A stretch of 8,660 nt of DNA from Sulfitobacter sp. (GTDB lineage Bacteria > Pseudomonadota > Alphaproteobacteria > Rhodobacterales > Rhodobacteraceae), in contig JAPKCR010000063.1 of the NCBI GenBank assembly GCA_026421135.1, forward strand, positions 1 through 8,660. The letters run 5' to 3'. This document shows positions 5,850 to 8,660 of the stretch, piece after piece (position 1 is the first letter of the stretch; every line of letters begins with the position of its first letter). A model generated the notes under the pieces. That model worked only from the letters and a program-made list of their open reading frames with translations. It searched no databases and was not told where the DNA came from. Position numbers and translations under genes: made by a program.

Positions 5850-6515
5850 TTACGACAGCTCTGCCAATACGGTCTCGCCAGCCACCATGGTCTGGCCAAT
5901 GCTTACCCTGGGTTCGACACCTTCGGGCAGATAGACATCTACACGCGACCCGAAACGGATCAAGCCGAAACGTTGACCAGCCTGCGTGTGTGCGCCAGGG
6001 TTTGTAAAGCAAACGATACGGCGCGCCACAAGGCCCGCAATCTGCACAACAGCAATGTCGCGGCCATCGGCCATCTTTATCCGCAGGCTGTTGCGTTCGT
6101 TATCTTTGCTTGCCTTATCCAGCGACGCATTAAAGAACTTACCGGCGCGATAGGCGATTTCAGTAATCTCACCAGCTACGGGCGCGCGGTTCACGTGGCA
6201 GTTAAAGACGTTCATAAAGACGCTGACACGGGTCAAAGGCGTATCGGCCATCCCCAACTCGGCCGGAGGAACGGCAGGTTCGATCAGTGAAATGATACCA
6301 TCGGCGGGGCTGATGACCAGATTGTCGCCCTTTGGGGTGACACGTTCAGGATCGCGGAAAAAGTAATAGCACCAAACGGTTGCCCCGACGCCCATCCAAC
6401 CCAGTAAATCGGCTAGTAGGAACAGGACCAACGTAATCGCAGCAAAGATCGCCACAAACTTGCGCCCCTCGGGATGCATTGGCTTGATAAAGGTGCTGGT
6501 CATGCTCAGGCTCAT
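5850..6515 (-). CDS. psd: Phosphatidylserine decarboxylase proenzyme, short (alphaproteobacterial/archaeal-like) type
   Basis: 221 residues. It decarboxylates phosphatidylserine to phosphatidylethanolamine using a pyruvoyl group made by self-cleavage. The predicted cleavage is between G189 and S190 in '[11 protein letters not shown]', leaving a large beta chain and a 32-residue alpha chain with pyruvoyl at its start. D72 in 'SPADG' and H107 in 'FNCHVNR' are the conserved charge-relay residues. One or two hydrophobic segments (about 20-52) anchor it to the inner membrane. It is much shorter than the E. coli enzyme (over 300 residues) and has FGS instead of LGST, both normal for this subfamily. 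The start at 6515 has GGAAAG 8 nt upstream; M5 is an alternative. rsmD ends 79 bp upstream on the same strand; no terminator and only a poor promoter is seen there, so read-through from rsmD is possible. pssA follows with no gap. Confidence 0.95.
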   Translation of the reverse strand: MSLSMTSTFIKPMHPEGRKFVAIFAAITLVLFLLADLLGWMGVGATVWCYYFFRDPERVTPKGDNLVISPADGIISLIEPAVPPAELGMADTPLTRVSVFMNVFNCHVNRAPVAGEITEIAYRAGKFFNASLDKASKDNERNSLRIKMADGRDIAVVQIAGLVARRIVCFTNPGAHTQAGQRFGLIRFGSRVDVYLPEGVEPRVSIGQTMVAGETVLAELS

Positions 6516-6523
6516 TGGGGCGT

Positions 6524-6529
6524 CTTTCC
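6524..6529 (-). promoter_or_regulatory. psd: Ribosome binding site of psd
   Basis: Minus-strand GGAAAG, 8 nt before the ATG at 6515; it supports the first of two nearby in-frame ATG codons. Confidence 0.55.
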
Positions 6530-6594
6530 GTTGGAATAATTGACTAGCTCATAGGCGTAAGCGGGGTAAATGCAAAGCCTCAACAGTTTTTCGG

Positions 6595-7146
6595 TTATGT
6601 CACTTTTAAAAGAGTGATCCATGTGTCGCCATATTTTCTTTTGTCGATCCGCGTAAATCCGTCGGGCGGGTCCATCGCTGCGTTCTCTTCCCAAACGATC
6701 ATCGCATCTTTGGAAAGCCAGCCACCAGCCAGCGCCTTAGTCAGCGCTACCTGCCCCATTCCTTTTCCATAGGGCGGATCGACAAAGACCAGATCAAAGG
6801 GCGCTGCAATCCAATCGCTAAGCGTGGTGGCATCAGACCGTATCAACGTCGTGTCATCCTCTGCCCGCAGTTTCTTGATGTTCTCGGTAATCAGCCTTTG
6901 CGCAACGCGCCCGTTTTCAACAAAGACCACTTGCCGCGCGCCGCGCGACAGGGCCTCAAGCCCCAATGCGCCGGTGCCCGCAAACAGGTCCAAAACCCGC
7001 GCACCGTTTATGACGTTGTGCGACGCCAGCATTGAAAATAGGCTTTCGCGCACTCGGTCGGATGTAGGGCGCAAATGCGCATCGGCATCACCTTTTCCAA
7101 CCTCGGCTAAATGTGTGCCACGTGATTTTCCCGCGATAATCCTCAT
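6595..7146 (-). CDS. rsmD: 16S rRNA (guanine(966)-N2)-methyltransferase
   Basis: 183 residues, close to the usual length. RsmD methylates N2 of G966 in 16S rRNA in the assembled or nearly assembled small subunit, using S-adenosylmethionine. The order of motifs is complete: 'MRIIAGKSRG' at the start, 'LRPTSDRVRESLFSML' at 25-40, SAM motif I 'LDLFAGTG' at 52-59 with 'LGLEALSRGA' next, acidic E77 after strand 2, and the catalytic DPPY at 123-126 ('DLVFVDPPYGKG') typical of N-methyltransferases acting on exocyclic amines. The ATG overlaps the stop of the FAD oxidoreductase gene (ATGA at 7143-7146). The only purine stretch (AAAGG) is one base from the ATG, too close for a normal Shine-Dalgarno, so expression likely depends on translation of the gene in front. 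Cytoplasmic. psd begins 79 bp downstream. Confidence 0.95.
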   Translation of the reverse strand: MRIIAGKSRGTHLAEVGKGDADAHLRPTSDRVRESLFSMLASHNVINGARVLDLFAGTGALGLEALSRGARQVVFVENGRVAQRLITENIKKLRAEDDTTLIRSDATTLSDWIAAPFDLVFVDPPYGKGMGQVALTKALAGGWLSKDAMIVWEENAAMDPPDGFTRIDKRKYGDTWITLLKVT

Positions 7147-8351
7147 GCCTTTAACAGGGCTTTCAAGTCAGTATCGGGGCTCTCAATCAGTTCGGGCGCG
7201 GGGGATTTTCCAGCCTCGATCAATCGCCGGCCGATCATGAACCCGCGCGGATCATTCATGGCGTCGACGGCCAACAATTCAGCCCCTTTGTAATACCAGA
7301 AAGCGATAGAATCTTCGTCCGTCCGGCGGGTGATCACACGGTCATATCCGGTATTCAGCCCTGCAATCTGCAATTTCACATCATACTGGTCTGACCAGAA
7401 CCACGGCTTTGCAACATATGACTTATCCGCGCCCATGATGTTTTCTGCGACACATTCGGCCTGATCAATAGCATTGGGTACCGATTCCAACCGGATGCGC
7501 GTATCGCGATAGGGGAATGACGTGCAGTCGCCAGCCGCCCAGACATGTGGCGCTGAGGTACGGCCGTGGCTGTCTGTCTTGATGCCATTTTCGATCTCGA
7601 TCCCCGCTGCTTGGGCAAGGTCAATACCGGGGGCGATGCCCACGCCGACAATCACGAAATCAACGGGCAGTTCAGAACCGTCCGACAGCTGCGCTGCGGT
7701 AACATGGGTGTCGCCGATCAGACGTTCAAGCCCGATCCCTTCGCGGATGTCCACTCCATGGGACCGATGAAGGTCACGGAAAAAATCCGATGTTTGCGGG
7801 GCCGCGACACGCTGCAGGATACGATCGCACATTTCAACCAACGTGACGTTCAGCCCCAGCTTGGCTGCGACCGACGCCGCCTCGAGCCCGATGTAGCCAC
7901 CGCCGACGATTAACACGCGGGCATCTTTGGTGAACCGGGGTGCCATTGCATCCACATCGGCAAGGTCACGCACGACATGAACGCCGTTTAAGGCACCGCC
8001 AATGCTGGCGGGCAAGCGGCGCGGAACCGATCCGGTGGTCAGAACCAGATCATCATAGGCCATATCACCGCCGTTCACCCGAATAGTCTGGCTGGCAGTG
8101 TCGATGCTGTCGACGTTGGTGCCAAGCATCAGATCAATATTGTATTCGCTGTAAAAGCTTTCGGGCCGCAGAAACAAGCGCTCAAGCGTCATGTCGCCCA
8201 ATAGATAGGCCTTTGACAGCGGCGGGCGTTGATAAGGAGGGACATTCTCGGACCCGATCAAGGTCACCTTGCCGTCAAAGCCGGAATTGCGCAGCTTGGC
8301 CACACAGGATGACCCGGCTTGCCCTGCGCCGATCACAACAACATGTCCCAT
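7143..8351 (-). CDS. FAD-dependent NAD(P)H oxidoreductase, putidaredoxin/rhodocoxin reductase type
   Basis: 402 residues from the ATG at 8351. The fold is a pyridine-nucleotide-disulfide-type reductase without a redox-active CxxC: FAD dinucleotide motif G8-A-G-Q-A-G13 near the N-terminus, 'PYQRPPLSK' at 39-47, 'TTGSVPR' at 105-111, the NAD(P) motif 'GGGYIGLE' at 150-157, and the second FAD motif G274-D275-C276 followed by a C-terminal domain ('PWFWSDQYDVKLQIAGL') of the Reductase_C type. Family members pass electrons from NADH to a [2Fe-2S] ferredoxin serving a cytochrome P450 or dioxygenase. No ferredoxin, P450 or oxygenase is in view, so the partner is unknown. E173 at the end of the second strand of the NAD site ('TLVE') suggests NADH preference. 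The open frame runs upstream to 8645, but the GxGxxG spacing and start at 'MGHVVVIG' fix 8351, with GGGGG about 6 nt upstream. Overlaps rsmD by ATGA. Confidence 0.93.
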   Translation of the reverse strand: MGHVVVIGAGQAGSSCVAKLRNSGFDGKVTLIGSENVPPYQRPPLSKAYLLGDMTLERLFLRPESFYSEYNIDLMLGTNVDSIDTASQTIRVNGGDMAYDDLVLTTGSVPRRLPASIGGALNGVHVVRDLADVDAMAPRFTKDARVLIVGGGYIGLEAASVAAKLGLNVTLVEMCDRILQRVAAPQTSDFFRDLHRSHGVDIREGIGLERLIGDTHVTAAQLSDGSELPVDFVIVGVGIAPGIDLAQAAGIEIENGIKTDSHGRTSAPHVWAAGDCTSFPYRDTRIRLESVPNAIDQAECVAENIMGADKSYVAKPWFWSDQYDVKLQIAGLNTGYDRVITRRTDEDSIAFWYYKGAELLAVDAMNDPRGFMIGRRLIEAGKSPAPELIESPDTDLKALLKA

Positions 8352-8370
8352 CCTATGCCCCCAACTAAAA

Positions 8371-8380
8371 AAACCGGTTT
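8371..8380. repeat. 10-bp perfect palindrome in the reductase/peroxiredoxin spacer
   Basis: aaaccggttt is its own reverse complement and lies 20 bp from the reductase ATG, just beside the candidate -35 of the peroxiredoxin promoter. It may be an operator for one or both genes; a palindrome this short can also occur by chance. Confidence 0.4.
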
Positions 8381-8405
8381 CCTGCCCGCGCCCAAAGCCT
8401 ATATC
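8378..8405 (+). promoter_or_regulatory. Candidate promoter of the peroxiredoxin gene
   Basis: Plus-strand TATATC (8400-8405) is a fair -10; TTTCCT (8378-8383), 16 nt before it, is a weak -35. Transcription would start near 8412, about 34 nt before the ATG at 8446. A weak -35 next to a palindrome would fit activator dependence, but this is inference. Confidence 0.33.
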
Positions 8406-8425
8406 TAAGCAAGAGACAAACGCAA
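8398..8425 (-). promoter_or_regulatory. Candidate promoter of the FAD oxidoreductase-rsmD operon
   Basis: Minus-strand TTGCGT (8420-8425), 16 nt spacer, then TATAGG (8398-8403). A start near 8391 would give a leader of about 40 nt. Its TATA overlaps that of the divergent peroxiredoxin promoter. Predicted by eye. Confidence 0.33.
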
Positions 8426-8431
8426 TGACAT

Positions 8432-8437
8432 GGAAGG
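8432..8437 (+). promoter_or_regulatory. Ribosome binding site of the peroxiredoxin gene
   Basis: GGAAGG, 8 nt before ATG 8446. It chooses 8446 over the in-frame ATG at 8425, which has no good site. Confidence 0.65.
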
Positions 8438-8445
8438 TCACGCAT

Positions 8446-8660
8446 ATGACGATTTCTGAAGGTGATACGCTGCCGGATGCCACACTGATGCAAATGGGTG
8501 CCGACGGCCCCTCGCCTGTCCAAATGGCCGACAAATTGAAAGGCCGCAAGGTCGTAGTATTCGCGGTTCCCGGAGCTTTCACGCCCACCTGCCATTCCGC
8601 GCACGTGCCCAGCTTTATCAGGACCAAAGACCAGTTTGCAGCCAAGGGCGTAGACGAAAT
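8446..8660 (+). CDS. Prx5-like peroxiredoxin, N-terminal part (3' end outside window)
   Basis: 71 complete codons are visible. The start 'MTISEGDTLPDATL' and 'KVVVFAVPGAFTPTCHSAHVPSF' are typical of the Prx5/atypical peroxiredoxin branch. The active-site motif is P42-x3-T46-x2-C49, with C49 the peroxidatic cysteine that attacks H2O2 or organic hydroperoxides. Whether it has a resolving cysteine, and thus uses glutathione/glutaredoxin or thioredoxin, depends on the missing part; family members are usually about 160 residues, some fused to a glutaredoxin. The protein looks cytoplasmic. It is divergent from the FAD oxidoreductase across a 94-bp spacer with overlapping candidate promoters. An in-frame ATG at 8425 would add seven residues that do not look family-like. 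Confidence 0.92.
   Translation, partial: MTISEGDTLPDATLMQMGADGPSPVQMADKLKGRKVVVFAVPGAFTPTCHSAHVPSFIRTKDQFAAKGVDE

Noticed and set aside
6548..6575. Possible psd promoter on the minus strand (TTGCAT, 16 nt, TATGAG)
   Set aside because: Only 3 of 6 and 4 of 6 bases match consensus; not better than chance in this AT-richer 79-bp gap.
6512..6694. A 60-residue minus-strand frame whose TGA forms an ATGA overlap with the psd start
   Set aside because: It starts inside rsmD in another frame, overlaps it by 100 bp, has no recognisable domain, and psd already has its own ribosome binding site.
8352..8645. N-terminal extension of the FAD oxidoreductase frame to 500 residues
   Set aside because: The dinucleotide-binding motif must be near the N-terminus, and the extension runs antisense through the clear peroxiredoxin gene.

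Overview
The window looks like ordinary chromosomal core sequence from an alphaproteobacterium, most likely a marine Rhodobacterales (Roseobacter-group) species. The grounds are moderate GC content, the protein style (for example the methionine aminopeptidase and the Prx5-like peroxiredoxin), a short alphaproteobacterial-type Psd next to PssA, and the order molybdopterin-binding protein / sfsA / map. These are judgements from recognising the protein families by eye; no database search was run. I see no mobile element, CRISPR array, tRNA, rRNA or phage gene, and no gap over 100 bp without a gene.

Layout, left to right. (1) The end of a LysR-type regulator on the plus strand, followed by two adjacent hairpins, the second a good intrinsic terminator. 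(2) A four-gene minus-strand operon read from about 3487 down to 525: a CinA-type molybdopterin-binding-fold protein, a GNAT acetyltransferase, an AhpD-like/carboxymuconolactone-decarboxylase-family protein, and an exported OmpA-domain protein. Two of its three junctions are ATGA overlaps; the third has the Shine-Dalgarno of the downstream gene on the stop codon of the upstream gene. (3) Divergently, sfsA and then map on the plus strand. (4) A minus-strand phospholipid pair, psd then pssA, which makes phosphatidylethanolamine from CDP-diacylglycerol and serine. The stop codons of pssA and map overlap. (5) A minus-strand pair, a putidaredoxin-reductase-type FAD/NAD(P)H oxidoreductase followed by rsmD, joined by an ATGA overlap. 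(6) Divergent from it, the start of a Prx5-like peroxiredoxin that runs off the right edge.

How the genes relate. psd and pssA form a clear two-step pathway at the inner membrane. map and rsmD are translation-related housekeeping genes. The AhpD-like protein, the FAD reductase and the peroxiredoxin are all thiol or redox proteins, but nothing in the sequence ties them into one pathway. The most interesting structure is regulatory: both divergent spacers (3463-3510 and 8352-8445) appear to use one TATA element for promoters on both strands. I found no convincing undescribed system.
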